A stretch of DNA of 64,000 bases, from positions 62,005,610 through 62,069,609 of the forward strand of contig OX411547.1 of NCBI GenBank assembly GCA_948146395.1, read 5' to 3'. Below are positions 11,283-22,059 of the stretch, piece after piece. Under the pieces are notes generated by a model. That model was not told the DNA's origin and searched no databases. It worked only from the letters and a program-made list of their open reading frames with translations. The position numbers and the translations under genes are program-made. The number at the start of each line of letters is the position of its first letter. The first letter of the stretch is position 1. Source of the DNA: Fragum whitleyi (taxonomy: Eukaryota > Mollusca > Bivalvia > Cardiida > Cardiidae).

Positions 11283-11549
11283 TGGGCCAACTAATTTTTC
11301 GCCCGAACGGGTCCCGATTTTGTTGTTTTTCAGCCATGCCACAATTAGAAACAAGCTCCTATATTCCGGCTGACAAGATGTTGCACACCATTTTCAAATT
11401 ACACTCCGCATTGCGCGTGCACATGCGCGCAAAACGGGTTTTATTTGAAAACGGTTTGCAACATCTTGTCAGCCGGAACATAGAGCTGGTTTCTTATTGT
11501 GGCCCGGCTGAAAAACGGGACCCGTTCGGGCGACAAATAAGTTGGCCCA
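11283..11549. mobile_element. Foldback element with TGGGCCAACT ends
   Basis: 267 bp folding almost end to end. TGGGCCAACT...GCCCGAACGGGTCCCG on the left pairs with CGGGACCCGTTCGGGC...AGTTGGCCCA on the right. CCGGCTGACAAGATGTTGCA pairs with TGCAACATCTTGTCAGCCGG across a CG-rich loop (GCGCGTGCACATGCGCGC). Ends 116 bp upstream of the PDE exon. The 93-codon frame covering it is an inverted-repeat artefact. Confidence 0.8.
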
Positions 11550-11665
11550 ATATGTTCATTTAGATAAGTAGAACGGTTGCGACCCTTGGTAAGATTAAAT
11601 GGTCATTTTAAGGATGTTCATAACTGCACCACCAGAGTTTCCAATCTTTTTTGTTCTATTTACAG

Positions 11666-11821
11666 GACTCCCGGTACAACGATGAAGTAGATCGTATTAC
11701 AGGATACAAGACAGCGTCACTGTTATGTATGCCAATCCGTAACGCAGCAGATGAGGTCATTGGAATAGCTCAAGTTATTAACAAGACGACAGGAATAGGC
11801 TTTACAAAAGATGATGAAAAG
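11666..11821 (+). CDS. PDE11-like: Internal exon of a PDE5/6/11-family cyclic-nucleotide phosphodiesterase (GAF domain part 1)
   Basis: This 52-codon exon encodes a GAF-domain segment of a cGMP-binding 3',5'-cyclic-nucleotide phosphodiesterase. The diagnostic stretch reads [20 protein letters not shown], followed by IGIAQVINK and FTKDDEK. In PDE5, PDE6 and PDE11 this is the core of a regulatory GAF domain, which binds cyclic nucleotide or supports dimerisation; the catalytic domain lies further C-terminal. The exon has a pyrimidine-rich acceptor ending TTTACAG before GAC and a donor AAG|GTAGGA, both phase 0. It joins in frame to the exon at 52884. The DSRYN start falls inside the GAF fold, so earlier exons must exist; none was recognised between 1 and 11640. 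The family call is strong from the conserved motif. PDE11 rather than PDE5 is preferred because the next exon ends EYERNK, like the PDE11 EYER segment as I recall it. Only a fragment is visible, so the paralogue is less certain. Confidence 0.88.
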
Positions 11822-11846
11822 GTAGGAACGCTTAAGTCATTGTAAT

Positions 11847-12022
11847 AGTCAAACCTGTGTTAGCGGCCACCTGTATTAAGCAAGCAACCTGTCTTAAGCA
11901 AGCGGACACCGAGTTCCCAAATGAACCAATAGCATTGAAATTGACCTGTGTTAAGCAAGCACCTGTCTTGAGCAAGCACTTTCTGAACATCCATTTGGTG
12001 CTTGCTTAAGACAGGTTTGACT
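11847..12022. mobile_element. Short inverted-repeat element, AGTCAAACCTG ends
   Basis: Left AGTCAAACCTGTGTTAGCGG, right GCTTGCTTAAGACAGGTTTG followed by ACT. The element also has internal repeats of CCTGTCTTAAGCAAGC. It starts 25 bp after the PDE splice donor. Confidence 0.75.
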
Positions 12023-12390
12023 GAACATGTATTATTTAATCTTAATTGTGTCCATCAAGATTCGTGCGTTCTGATTGGCTAAAAAATGTTGTTGTTTTTG
12101 AGTTCGCACCTAGTTCTATTATCTTCCGCACAAAGTATTGCCATACGAAATATGTGTTTTTATTGAGAAATTTTTAAAAATTTGGTCCATGATATTGAAT
12201 AATACTATATGAGTGGATATAGTAGATAGGAATGTCAACTTCACGCTATTAATAGCTACAAGTGGAAGGAAATATAGTGAAAAAATGTTCGTGATTATAA
12301 TATTTTGTTAAGTTAAATGTCGCATATAGGGGCCGTAAAGCATAAATAAATAAAGGATTGTCCGTTTTAAATGATACTGGGAATGGTATA
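12023..12390. other. No gene recognised
   Basis: AT-rich intron sequence between two inverted-repeat elements; nothing coding is supported. Confidence 0.45.
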
Positions 12391-12651
12391 TCAGGGCCCG
12401 CCCGAGGTTATAAAACTTTTCTTAGACTCAGACTCGATTTTCTCAATTTTCAATTTCAGATTAAAGCCGTATTTCTGGTTTATTACTCATTTTCATGTAT
12501 TAACATAAAATATGATATTAATAAGTTGTTATAAATAACAACTTATTAATATTATCTTTTATTTTCATACATCTATTTTAATTCAAAACTTGAGCAAATT
12601 GAGTCTGAGCCTGAGAAAAGTTTTATAACCTTTGGCCCTGATGTTTGATAA
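12391..12651. mobile_element. FB-C foldback element
   Basis: TCAGGGCCCG...GGTTATAAAACTTTTCTTAG on the left pairs with CTGAGAAAAGTTTTATAACC...GGCCCTGA on the right. At the centre AATAAGTTGTTAT pairs with ATAACAACTTATT. This is the best preserved of three copies. Confidence 0.8.
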
Positions 12652-12892
12652 AAGACATGGTACTGAATTGATTGGAATTTTATTCGTATGGTGGTAACCG
12701 TACACCGTATTTAAAATAAAATGAAATTTAAATCCTGAAATAACGACCTTGATGGTGCCAAGATGGAGTTTATATGCCGGTCTGCAGCAACATTGATTGT
12801 CAGATGTTCTATGATTGATATTCAATAGAAAATCGGTCGGAGCCCAGCTATAGAACTGTCCTTCTAAATGAATGGCATGCAGTTCGAGATTA
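12652..12892 (+). repeat. Repeat R, copy 0
   Basis: About 240 bp including GTGGTAACCGTACACCGTAT, AATAACGACCTTGATGGTGC, CAAGATGGAGTTTATATGCC and AAAATCGGTCGGAGCCCAGC. Near-identical sequence recurs at 13370-13643, 21785-22059 and (diverged) 36290-36590. It has no inverted ends or ORF. Here it precedes the first unit of the tandem duplication. Confidence 0.78.
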
Positions 12893-13335
12893 CAGTTAGT
12901 TACATTCTGAAATTGCCATTTATCCCAATAAAAAACATTCTAAATAGTTCATTCTGCGCTCCATTCATTCGTTCATTCCAAACACTCACTCAAATCATTC
13001 AAAAGCGCTCAAACCCATTGAAAAATATAGAATCAAAACCGTCATTCAAAATAAATTTGGAAAGAGAAAAATCGCGATTTCACTGAAATAATTCAAATTG
13101 TAAGCGTCTAATAGGTCCTTGAAGAAATAGCAAGCTATCTAAAGAACTTGTATGCTTATTTTATCAAAGGGAGGTAATCAATATCGCTAATTTTGTTCAT
13201 CCTGAACAATATTTGCAACATTGGATTACCTCCCATTAAATACACTCAAAACTCGCTCAACACACTCATTCAATTTCATTCCTAAATCATTCCAAAATCA
13301 TTCAGCTTGTCAATGTCACGCTGTTCTAACCTGTA
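12893..13335 (-). mobile_element. MITE-A copy
   Basis: TACAGTTAGTTACATTCTGA at one end and TGTCACGCTGTTCTAACCTG at the other. The centre reads GGGAGGTAATCAATATCGCT...GGATTACCTCCC. The 72-codon frame at 12868-13086 lies in its arm. Confidence 0.82.
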
Positions 13336-13369
13336 GAAGTTTGTCCATTTTGATTGATACAGATAATAG

Positions 13370-13643
13370 GATATATGATGTTCGATTAAAGACATGATGC
13401 TGAATTGATTGGAATTTTATTCGTGTGGTGGTATCCGTACACCATATTTAAGATAAATTAAAATTTAAATCCTGAAATAACGACCTTGATGGTGCCAAGA
13501 TGGAGTGTATATGCCGGTCTGCAGTAACATTGATTGTCAGATGTTTTGTGATTGATATTCAATAGAAAATCGGTCGGAGCCTAGCTATAGCTTTGTCCTT
13601 TCGATGGAGTATCATGCAATTGGAGATTATATGTATTTTCGCT
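13370..13643 (+). repeat. Repeat R, copy 1
   Basis: TGTGGTGGTATCCGTACACC, AATAACGACCTTGATGGTGC, AAAATCGGTCGGAGCCTAGC and GGAGTATCATGCAATTGGAG. MITE-A sits immediately after its last block. Confidence 0.8.
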
Positions 13644-14078
13644 TACAGTTAACAACATCGAGAAATTGACAAGATGAATGATTTTGGAATGATTTAGGAA
13701 TGAAATTAAATGAGTGTGTGGAGCGAGTTTTGATTGAATTTAATGGGAGGTAATCCTATTTCGCTAATTTTGGGATGAACAAAATTAGCGATAATGATAA
13801 CTCCCTTAAAAATTATGCATACAAGTTCTATACAAAAACTTCCTATCACTTCACGAATCTACGAGAAGCTAACAATTTGAATTATGTCAGTGAAGCCTCG
13901 ATTTTTCTCTATCCAAATTTATTTTGAATGACGTTGTTGATTCTATATTTTTCAATGGGTTTGAGCGTTTTTGATCGATTTGAGTTAGTGTTTGATATGA
14001 ATGAATAGAGCGCTGAGCGAGCGATTTAGAATGGTTTTGATTGAGGCAAATGTCAATTTCACGATGTAACTAGCTGTA
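13644..14078 (+). mobile_element. MITE-A copy
   Basis: TACAGTTAACAACATCGAGA to CACGATGTAACTAGCTGTA, flanked by TA. The diverged R sequence at about 36580 (TTTCAATACATCCATGTTTT) has no element at the matching place and so serves as an empty site. Confidence 0.85.
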
Positions 14079-14315
14079 ATAATATTCAAGTGTTAACAAC
14101 TCTTGCCTGTTGTTCGAAATAAATGGTTGATTAAAAATGAGTTAATTAAGCGTCAAATATTACATATGTATAGTAAATGCTACATGTAGTGCATTGGCAA
14201 TTTCATATATTTAATAACAGGGCAAGACGCGTTACCGTCTTAGCTCACTGGGTTTGGCATGGAAATCTGAGAGTTGAAAAAGAGCAGGACAATACATGAA
14301 ATTCAAATGAATCCT

Positions 14316-14559
14316 GGGCCTTGTTTTACTAAGCATCTTACGATCATGTTTTGATTAAGTCAAAAATTAAAATTGTTTCTACAGTAGTAACTAAATATGG
14401 AATTCTGTCATGTATCATCTTTTTGGAATCGTCTTCTAAAGACGATTCAATTTGATATTGCAAGGCGGAATCTAATAACGAATGACTACACCAGGTAGGA
14501 TTTTTTGTTTTGACTTAGGGTTATTATTTCTTTTCGAAAGACGTTTAGTAAAACGGACT
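14316..14559. mobile_element. FB-D foldback element
   Basis: GGGCCTTGTTTTACTAAGCA on the left, CGTTTAGTAAAACGGACTC on the right, and a central hairpin around GGAATCGTCTTCTAAAGACG. The other copies are at 22936-23166 and 55580-55816. Confidence 0.75.
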
Positions 14560-14570
14560 CGAGTATCCCG

Positions 14571-15015
14571 TACAGTTGAGAATATCGTAAAATTGACAAG
14601 GTAAATAATTTCAGAATGGTATTGGAATGAATTTGATTAAGTGTATGGAATGAGTTTTGAATGAAATTTCAGGGAGATAATACACAATCGATAATTTCGT
14701 CCACATTGGACGAAAAAAATGATAAATTATTACCTTCCTTTAAAAAATATTGGTTTTTTCCAATTGTCGTGTCTTAACGTACCAATCAGACGTTTAAAAA
14801 AACACACTTCGAAGAAAAAAGAGGAAGAAATAATAATAATAATCTTGGAATAATTCGATCGATTTCAATAAAAAATCATCGATTTTTTAAACTGTTTTTA
14901 AAGATCTTGGAGCGTTTGTGAGTGAGTGTTCGAATATACGAATGGTGCGCTTACTGAGCGATTTAGAATGATTTTGGTCGAGGTCTATGTCAATTTAACG
15001 ATGTTGTTAACTGTA
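14571..15015 (+). mobile_element. MITE-A copy, diverged subtype
   Basis: TACAGTTGAGAATATCGTAA to AACGATGTTGTTAACTGTA. The centre palindrome is altered (CGATAATTTCGTCCACATTG paired with GGACGAAAAAAATGATAAAT). Matches 23177-23601 in copy 2, which also shares an (AAT)n stretch. Confidence 0.8.
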
Positions 15016-15127
15016 CTAATTCGAGTTCAAATCAAGGATTCTAATTGGCAACACAATGCTGTCAAACATGCAGGGTGAAATTTATCAAATTAATGAACCA
15101 CTCAGAACTCCCTTAAATATTCGAACG

Positions 15128-15485
15128 GCTAAGAGCATTGTGTAATTAACAAGTGACTGATACTTGAATGATTTAAAGCTAAAAGTAAATGAATGGTGTT
15201 ATCAAGTTTTGTATGAAAGTGAAGGAAGGATAAGACGGTATCGCTAATTTCGATCAAAAATGCGATAAGAGATATTCTTTTTTTCTCCCTTTAAAAAATC
15301 TGAAAACTGTTCTATGAAAAGATATGTGTGTCATTACGGACCTATTTGACGCTTCAAAATACATACTAGTCAATACTAGGCTATAGTGGAATAGTTCGAA
15401 GTCTTAAATAAGTCTGTAGAATGATTCGAGCGTTTTCGATTGGTTTTTATCATCGGTTCAAAATAACACGATGATGATTGTGTTG
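15128..15485 (+). mobile_element. Strongly decayed MITE-A relative
   Basis: CTAAGAGCATTGTGTAATTA, GGATAAGACGGTATCGCTAA and GGTTTTTATCATCGGTTCAA keep the MITE-A order but at low similarity. Parallel copies are at 23709-24055 and 39187-39590. Confidence 0.5.
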
Positions 15486-15750
15486 GGAAGGCGGCGCGAT
15501 TCATGGTTGAAATTAAATTTTAATTGACTCATTTACGAAATGGTCATTTCAGCAAAACATTTTATTCTGCATCATTTTATTCTTAACACGGTGTGGCCAA
15601 GCCAAAGCGAAATCTTGTGAATTAAGTTTGAAAGAATTGTTCTATCAAATGGTTGGTTTGACTCTTTTTTTTAGCCTCAGTGTCTTCGGACAAATCTAAA
15701 TGCATTATCATAATATTTTTTGTGAGAACTATGTTCCGTCTAAACATTTG

Positions 15751-16011
15751 TGACCCGTCACGCGAAAAGGGACCATCTGGATGGTGCGTAAGATGTCGAC
15801 CCTAGTCAGACTGCACGGTTTGCGCAGATTGACTAGGGTCGAAACTTTTCGCAATGGGCTTATTTTCTGAATCTATTATGTTCAATCTAACATCTAACTA
15901 AAAAAAAAAGTTTGAAATGCGACCTCTGGTTGACCAATACTGGACCCAATCTCTTTTTCCAATATTAATTTTACAAAGTTCCTACATGGTCCCTTTTCGC
16001 GTGACGGGTCA
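15751..16011. mobile_element. FB-E foldback element, TGACCCGTCACGCG ends
   Basis: TGACCCGTCACGCGAAAAGG on the left and CCTTTTCGCGTGACGGGTCA on the right form a near-perfect inverted repeat, which extends by GACCAT/ATGGTC. CATTTG flanks it on both sides and is a likely target duplication. Inside, GACCCTAGTCAGACTGC pairs with GATTGACTAGGGTC. Present at the same place in copy 2 (24329-24586). A half-copy lies near 40584. Confidence 0.82.
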
Positions 16012-16059
16012 CATTTGATATACATTCGAGCACCTACAAGTAGAAGAGATGTATATAGA

Positions 16060-17217
16060 AAATAGATCGTTGGGGACTTGAGATGGAAACGTTTATTGGG
16101 CAGTAATTTATCTGGTGAGCCGTTGGCGAACCGCCTTAATTCCGCAGCCGAGCCCGATATTTTTTTCCATCTTAAGTCACTTACCATCTATACTATGTAT
16201 CCTTTTACAATCTTTTTTAAAGTTTTCTTCGACATTAATATAGATCTAAACTTAATCAAATTCCGATTTACCACAGCGACTGCTCATCATAAGAGCGGAT
16301 GGGTGAATAAGGTATGGTAATCGATTACGGCTAAAGAACCCATAATTTTATGGGTTACTGATGCTTTCGAACATGTAAGCAAATATTCAAAGAACAATAA
16401 AGCAATGCTTACATACTTTAATGTTTAAGAAGATGTGAATCGGGTGATTTTCAATTCAATCGTCATGTCAACCTTCAAGTTTTTCTCAAGTTTTGTTGTC
16501 ACAAAGCTAAAAACAAACATCAATTTAATGCTTTCATTGCAATAAATTACAGGACGGACATAGATTGAGATCATATGCAAAGCTACCATTTCCGAAATCC
16601 GCCTCGGTCGAATAAAATCTGTGTTGAATACATCTAAATAAACTTTAAAAAATGCTGACTATTTCGTGGTACACACGCAAATCAAGCTTCGTCACGATTT
16701 TTAGATTACGTCATTAGTCATGTACTACGTCATTGATGTTTTCGCGATTCCATTTTTGCAATTGAAAATATAGGTTTCGAGTGAAATATTTCTAACAGAA
16801 AGCGTCACTCAAATTTCATAAAAACAAATGTGTTAAGTAGGACTCTTTTTCAGACCTTTTCTTTTTTCGACAGGTCACATGACCAAGTGACATTATAAGG
16901 CAGTCACGTGATCAAGTGACCTGATATCAACAACTTTATCATACAATATCAGGCAATATATATAGATAGTGACAGGATAAATATTATTAGGGGTACATAC
17001 TATATATGCCTTGTGCAGGGCGTTACCTTATAATACTTCAAATTCACCATCAAATACTTTTAGTAGTTGCACGAAATCGCTTTTCGTTTGTTCAATATAT
17101 TATATGAAGCAAATAAACATACAATACGGAATAGGTACATGTTATACTTGGATAAATGAACGCCTTATTTAAAAAATGAGAACATCAACAGATCTATTTA
17201 GAACAAGTTATCTTTAC
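16060..17217. other. Intronic sequence shared by both duplication copies, no gene recognised
   Basis: Includes a short inverted pair GGGGACTTGAGATGGAAA / TTCCATCTTAAGTCACTT at 16073-16185 and a CACGTGACC-type stretch (16873-16925). It pairs with 24600-25735. The 80- and 97-codon frames around 15894-16320 are antisense shadows of inverted repeats. Confidence 0.5.
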
Positions 17218-17656
17218 TACAGTTAACAACATCGTGAAATTGACAAGGTGAATGATTATGGAATGATTTAAGAATGAAATTGAATGAATGTGTTGAGCGA
17301 CTTTTGAGTAAGTTTAATGGGAGGTAATCCAGCATTGCAAATTTTGTTCATGATGAACAAAATTTGCAATATTGATTACCTCCCTTTAATAAAATTTGCA
17401 TACAAGTTCTATAAATAGCTCCCTATTTCTTAAAGAACCTATCAGTCGCTTATAATATCAATTAATTCAGTGAAATATCCATTTTTCCCCCAGCTATTTT
17501 TATTTTGAACGAAGTTGTTGTTATTTGTTTTCCAGTGAGTTTGGTGCGTTTTTGAATGGTTTGAGTGATTGTCTGGAATGAATGAATGGAGCGCTGGGTG
17601 AGCGATTTAGAATGGTATTGATTGAGTTAAATGTCAATTTCACGATGTAATTAATG
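17218..17656 (+). mobile_element. MITE-A copy absent from the paralogous copy
   Basis: TACAGTTAACAACATCGTGA to CACGATGTAATTAATGGTT, with a centre of GGGAGGTAATCCAGCATTGC and ATTGATTACCTCCC. In copy 2 the matching site reads GATCTTAACTACAACCATAA with no element. Copy 1 reads ATCTTTACTA, then the MITE, then CAACCATGGC. Confidence 0.88.
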
Positions 17657-17664
17657 GTTCAACC

Positions 17665-17890
17665 ATGGCTATAAAATTGTTATCATCTCCATTGTCAATA
17701 GAAGCACTAATTGCGAAAATATGTACTTCTGTTTTCGATTTGTATCAACTCCTTCTGCTTTGTTGCTCTAACAATACTCTAGTTTTCCAAAAGAGTTTAG
17801 TGGACTTTAAAGTAGAACGATGTACGAACGCACTGTTTAGAAGCAATTATATTCTTAGAAAAATAGGTTTGATCGTTACTGAGTGAAGGG
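17665..17890 (+). repeat. Shared block with a short chance frame
   Basis: Contains CCATTGTCAATAGAAGCACT and TAGTGGACTTTAAAGTAGAA. The block recurs at 25738-26019 and diverged at 39900-40110. The frames (73 and 93 codons) change length and sequence between copies through indels, so I do not call a gene. The copy at 39.9 kb hosts SINE-A. Confidence 0.6.
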
Positions 17891-18002
17891 TTTCTCTAAA
17901 TGGAACATACTAACTTACATGATTATGAGAAAAGGCTGTAGACAGTAATTCAAACCAATTTTATAATATAATATTAAAAAACTTATGCATAGGAAAACAC
18001 AT

Positions 18003-18422
18003 TCATCAAACACCGTGAAATTGACAAGCTGAATAATACTGAAATCTTTTCGGAATGAAATTTAATAAGAGGGATGAGTGAGTTTTGAGTGAAATTAAAG
18101 GGGGGTAATCCAATAGCGCTAAATTTGTTCATCCTGAACAAAATTAGCGATATTTATTACATAACTTAAATGAAAAATTTCCACACAAGTTCTATAAATA
18201 GCCTCCTTTTTCTTCAAGAACCAATCAGATGCCTTTAATTTTAATTATGTGAAAGATATAGAGATTTTTTTCTTTCTAAACTTATTTTGAATGCAGATGT
18301 TGGTCTTATTTATTGTGCTTTTGGAGCGCTTTCATATGGTTTGGGTGAAGTGAGCGCCGAGTGAGCGATTAAGAATGGTTTTGATTGAGCTGAATGTCAA
18401 TTATACGATGTTATAAACTGTA
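18003..18422 (+). mobile_element. MITE-A copy
   Basis: CACCGTGAAATTGACAAGCT to TACGATGTTATAAACTGTA, with a centre of GGGGGGTAATCCAATAGCGC. Present in copy 2 at 26083-26504, so it predates the duplication. Confidence 0.8.
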
Positions 18423-18446
18423 AAAAAAATAAGGTAATTCACTTCA

Positions 18447-18888
18447 TGCAGTCAACAACATCGTGAAATTGACAAGGTGAGTGATTTTGGAATGATTGAG
18501 GAATGAAATTGAGTGAGTGTGTGGAGCGAGTTTTGAATGAATTTAATGGGAGGTAATCCTATATCATAAATTTTGTTCAGGATGAACAAAATTTGCGATA
18601 TTGATTACCTCCCTTTAATAAAAAAAATGCATACAAGTTCTGTGCACAGCTTCAAATTTCTTCAAGAACCTGTGAAACGCTAACAATTTGAATTATGTCA
18701 GTGAAATCGCGATTTTTCTCTGTCAAAATTAATATTTAATGACGTTGTTGATTCTATATTTTCAATGGGTTTGATCGTTTTTGAATGGTATGAGTGAGTG
18801 TTTGGAATGAATGATTGGAGCGCTGGGTGAGCGATTTAGAATTGTTTTGATTGAGTTGAATGTCAATTTCACGATGTAACTAGCTGTA
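18447..18888 (+). mobile_element. MITE-A copy absent from the paralogous copy
   Basis: CAGTCAACAACATCGTGAAA to CACGATGTAACTAGCTG, flanked by TG and TA. Copy 2 reads ACTTCATACATTGTTCAC without an element, and copy 1 reads CTTCATG, then the MITE, then TACGTTGTACAC. The single TA in the empty site supports a TA target duplication. Confidence 0.9.
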
Positions 18889-19774
18889 CGTTGTACACTC
18901 ATAGCACTCAATTAAAGCACTTCTTTCTTTTTCTAAGATGTATTTGGGTGTTTTTTTTACATCGTGATCTTGTTCATTTTTCTACGGATAAAGTTAGCTT
19001 GACAGTGTTTCTGTTTATTACAATGCATAAGATTAATTATAATATAATATATATAAATATATATTAAACCAAACGCCTGTTTTATAGATAAATTTTCACA
19101 AAAGATTTGATTGCCATTTTCGCCGTTATTAAGGGGAGGCTTTATCTTTACGTGTACACCATAAGCGAATTATTTAGGTGCAAGAGTTCATTTGCTGAGA
19201 TCTTTTGAGTATCGAGACAGTTTACCTTTTACAAGAGCTTGCTGAATGCATTATTTGTAAACAAACGCAATGTTACTCTTTGCATGAAAAGTTTCATCTT
19301 CCATATTATAAGATATAATGTAAAAAAACCCTATCGCTTTATATATAGGCAAAAAGTGCTGGTAATATTTTTGATTGACTGTTGTGGTTACTACAGGTCA
19401 AATTACATGGATTAATCTCTCAACGAAGACAATGCTGTCAGGAAATACCATCTGAGATCAATTGGCTTAGGGGATGTTCCTTTAACGCATAAACCTTGTA
19501 ACTGAAACTATTGTATGATTAAAACACTTTGGAAAAGAGGTTTAGTTATGCATGTAAGACAAGTCGTTGGGATTATCGTAACATCGAGATTCCTACGAAA
19601 GGAAATATTATGAACGGAAAAGGCAAGCCTTGTCTGAAATTGAAATAAAGAGGGGGAGGTGGGTATTACATGTACATGTTTTCCTATTTTGTTAAAAATG
19701 AACGCTCAGACTTGTACAGTATACTCGATGTACAATTAAGAACATCGTGAAATTGACAAGATGAAGAAGTTTGT

Positions 19775-20492
19775 TAATCTGTTAATAAGCGTGGTCGGGT
19801 TTTTTAATTGGAATGTTGTGGGTTCGAACCCCGCCGCAGTTACTGTACAGTTAATAACATCCTGATATTGACAAGATGAATGATTTGGGAATGATTTTTG
19901 AATGAAATTGAATGAGTGTGTGGAGCGAGTTTTGAGTGAATTTAACGGGAGGTAATCCTATATCGTAAATTTTGTTCAAGATGAACAAAATTTGCGATAT
20001 CGATTACCTCCCTCTAATAAAAATACATTCAAGTTTTATATATGGCTTCCTATTTCTTCAAGAACCTATGAGACGCTAATAATTTGAATAATGTTTGTGA
20101 AATCGCGATTTTTCTCAATCAAAATTAATTTTGAATGACGTAAGTTATTTTATTTTGTTTCAATAGGTTTGAGCGTTTTTGAATGGTTTGCGTGAATGTT
20201 TGGAAAGAATGGAGCGCTATGTGAGCGATTTAGAATGGTTTTGATTGAGGTGAATGTCAATTTCACGATGTAAATAACTGTATTTAGCTAGAACGTTTTA
20301 TATGCATAGTCGCAGTCCACTCAGCTGTTAAATGTGTAGCAGTTGTAACACGCCATTGTCTCTATCTCACAAATGGGCATCGTAAAATTTTAAAATTGTA
20401 CAATTTTGAATTAGTAAGGACCGCGATGAAAACAAGAGTCGCTCGACGCATCATCGTTTTATCCTCGAGTTAAAAAGAAATCAAGAATAAAA
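19775..20492 (+). mobile_element. SINE-B, split by a MITE-A
   Basis: The B-box-like GTGGGTTCGAACCCCGCCGC lies at about 19819. The MITE-A follows, then the SINE body CGCAGTCCACTCAGCTGTTA, GTGTAGCAGTTGTAACACGC, TGTCTCTATCTCACAAATGG, AGGACCGCGATGAAAACAAG and CATCATCGTTTTATCCTCGA. The copy at 28060-28352 is continuous through the same point. Confidence 0.78.
19845..20282 (+). mobile_element. MITE-A inserted in SINE-B
   Basis: TACAGTTAATAACATCCTGA to CACGATGTAAATAACTGTA. It is absent from copy 2, where the SINE reads CCGCAGATACTTTTTTTAGC. A short MITE-A end (GTACAATTAAGAACATCGTG at 19730) also sits 5' of the SINE and is present in both copies. Confidence 0.86.
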
Positions 20493-20879
20493 AACTTATA
20501 TGTAACTCCATTTTTGTTTAAAAACCATAAGCTATACTTCTAACACCCTCCCTGGATAATGGTACCTTCTTTGAGTATTTTCTTTTTTTAAATACGTATT
20601 TGTTATTCCTGACGGAAATGAGCTATGAAATAAAAATGTTGAACATATAGGTTTCCATATTTTCGTTTATTTTTTCGTCGCTATCTTACACTTGAAAAAA
20701 GGGTAAGCTAATTTGGTGGATGTCTTTTTAATAATACGGAAATGAATGATACAGTTTGTAATAATCAAGTTTGGATGTCTAGAGAGTATTTGGGATAAAA
20801 CAACTGCTTAAAGAAATAAAACAAGAGGACGATGATGGTCCGAAATTGCTCAAATTAGAAAGTCAAAGTCATGTAACTC

Positions 20880-21245
20880 ATCAACTTGGCTAATTGTTTT
20901 GATGAACATTTAGGATGGTTTCAAAGAATTAAACTTTAATTTCGTCCTATATTTTTTTTTTAATTTTCGTGAATTTTCGGCCTTTCTGTTACAATGCCAA
21001 CCATGGTTTTTACAAGAAAAAATCCTTTAACAACTGTAGTAGAGTTTTACCCAAAGATCATCTCTGCCAAGTTTCAGTTTGATTGGCGAAATGGTTAAGG
21101 AGGTTTAGGACTTTTCTAAGTTTTTCGGCAATGTTCAGCTTTACTGTTACCATGGCATCTAGAGTTGTTGGTGGAATTTTAATCTTGTAACAATTCTCAT
21201 CATAATAGCTCACCTTGAGTACTCTCTGCCCAGGTGAGCTTAAAA
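20880..21245 (-). repeat. AGCTC-type tandem-unit repeat, short version
   Basis: Holds about two units (GGCCTTTCTGTTACAATGCC, AAGTTTCAGTTTGATTGGCG) and closes with CTCTGCCCAGGTGAGCTT. The copy-2 partner at 28790-29700 has several more units. Confidence 0.7.
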
Positions 21246-21317
21246 TAGTTCTGATTCCAAAGAATTATATATATGTTTTTTTTTCTTTGAAAAAGGTGAA
21301 CGGTTTTATAGCCAGAA

Positions 21318-21745
21318 ATTGAATCGTGAAATTGACATTCATCTCAAACAAAACCATTTTAAATCGCTCAATCAGCGCTCCACTCATTCATTCCAAACTC
21401 ACTCAAACCATTCAAAAACGCTCCATAATCACTAAATGGATAAGATCAACATCTGGATTCAAAATAAATAATCCTTAAGAAAAATGGCGATTTTACTGAC
21501 ATAAAATGAAACTAGAAGCTTCTGATTGGTTCTTGAAGAAACAGGAAGCGAATAACAGAACTTGTATGCATATTTTATAAAAGGGAGGTAATTAATATTG
21601 CAAATTTTGTTAATCCCGAACAAAATTAGGCATTTTGGCTTATCTCCCTTTAATTTCACTCAAAACTCGCTCCACACACTCAATCAATTTTAATCCAAAT
21701 TTCAATTTCATTCACCGTGTCAATTTCACGATGTTGTTAACTGTA
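21318..21745 (-). mobile_element. MITE-A copy at the duplication junction
   Basis: ATCGTGAAATTGACATTCAT to CACGATGTTGTTAACTGTA. It is the equivalent of 12893-13335, so copy 2 starts here. Its outermost left bases are lost at the junction with copy 1. Confidence 0.8.
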
Positions 21746-21784
21746 CATGTAGAATGTTTTCCATTTTGATTGAGACAACGAATA

Positions 21785-22059
21785 GGATATTTGATGTTCG
21801 ATAAAAGACATGATACTGGTTTGATTGGATTTTTTTTCGTGTGGTGGTAACAGTACACCTTATTTAAAATACATTAAAATTTAAATCCTGCAATAACGAC
21901 CTTGGTGGTGCCAAGATGGAGTTTATATGCCGTTCTGCAGTAACATTGATTGTCAGATGTTTTGTGATTGATATTCAACAGAAAATCGGTCGGAGCCTAG
22001 CTATAGAACTGTCCTTCCGATGGAGTATCATACAATCTGAGATTATATGTACTTTCGCT
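21785..22059 (+). repeat. Repeat R, copy 2
   Basis: GTGGTGGTAACAGTACACCT, AATAACGACCTTGGTGGTGC, AAAATCGGTCGGAGCCTAGC. Followed at once by MITE-A as in copy 1. Confidence 0.8.

Larger units (their letters stand above)
12893..21317 (+). repeat. 8.4-kb segmental duplication, copy 1
   Basis: Collinear with 21318-29775 over nearly its whole length. Matching landmarks run in the same order: minus-orientation MITE-A, repeat R, MITE-A, FB-D, MITE-A, a decayed MITE-A-like stretch, FB-E, a sequence with GGCACTAATTGCGAAAATRTG, MITE-A, SINE-B and an AGCTC-type repeat. Copy 1 has three extra MITE-A insertions (17218, 18447, 19845) and lacks the TTAA element of copy 2. Confidence 0.85.

Noticed and set aside
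11282..11563. 93-codon frame upstream of the PDE exon, considered as an earlier PDE exon
   Set aside because: It exactly covers a self-complementary foldback element, and its translation has no GAF-domain similarity.
17665..17886. 73-codon frame also seen at 25738-26019 (93 codons), considered as a conserved duplicated gene
   Set aside because: Frame length and sequence shift between copies through non-triplet indels, which argues against coding constraint.
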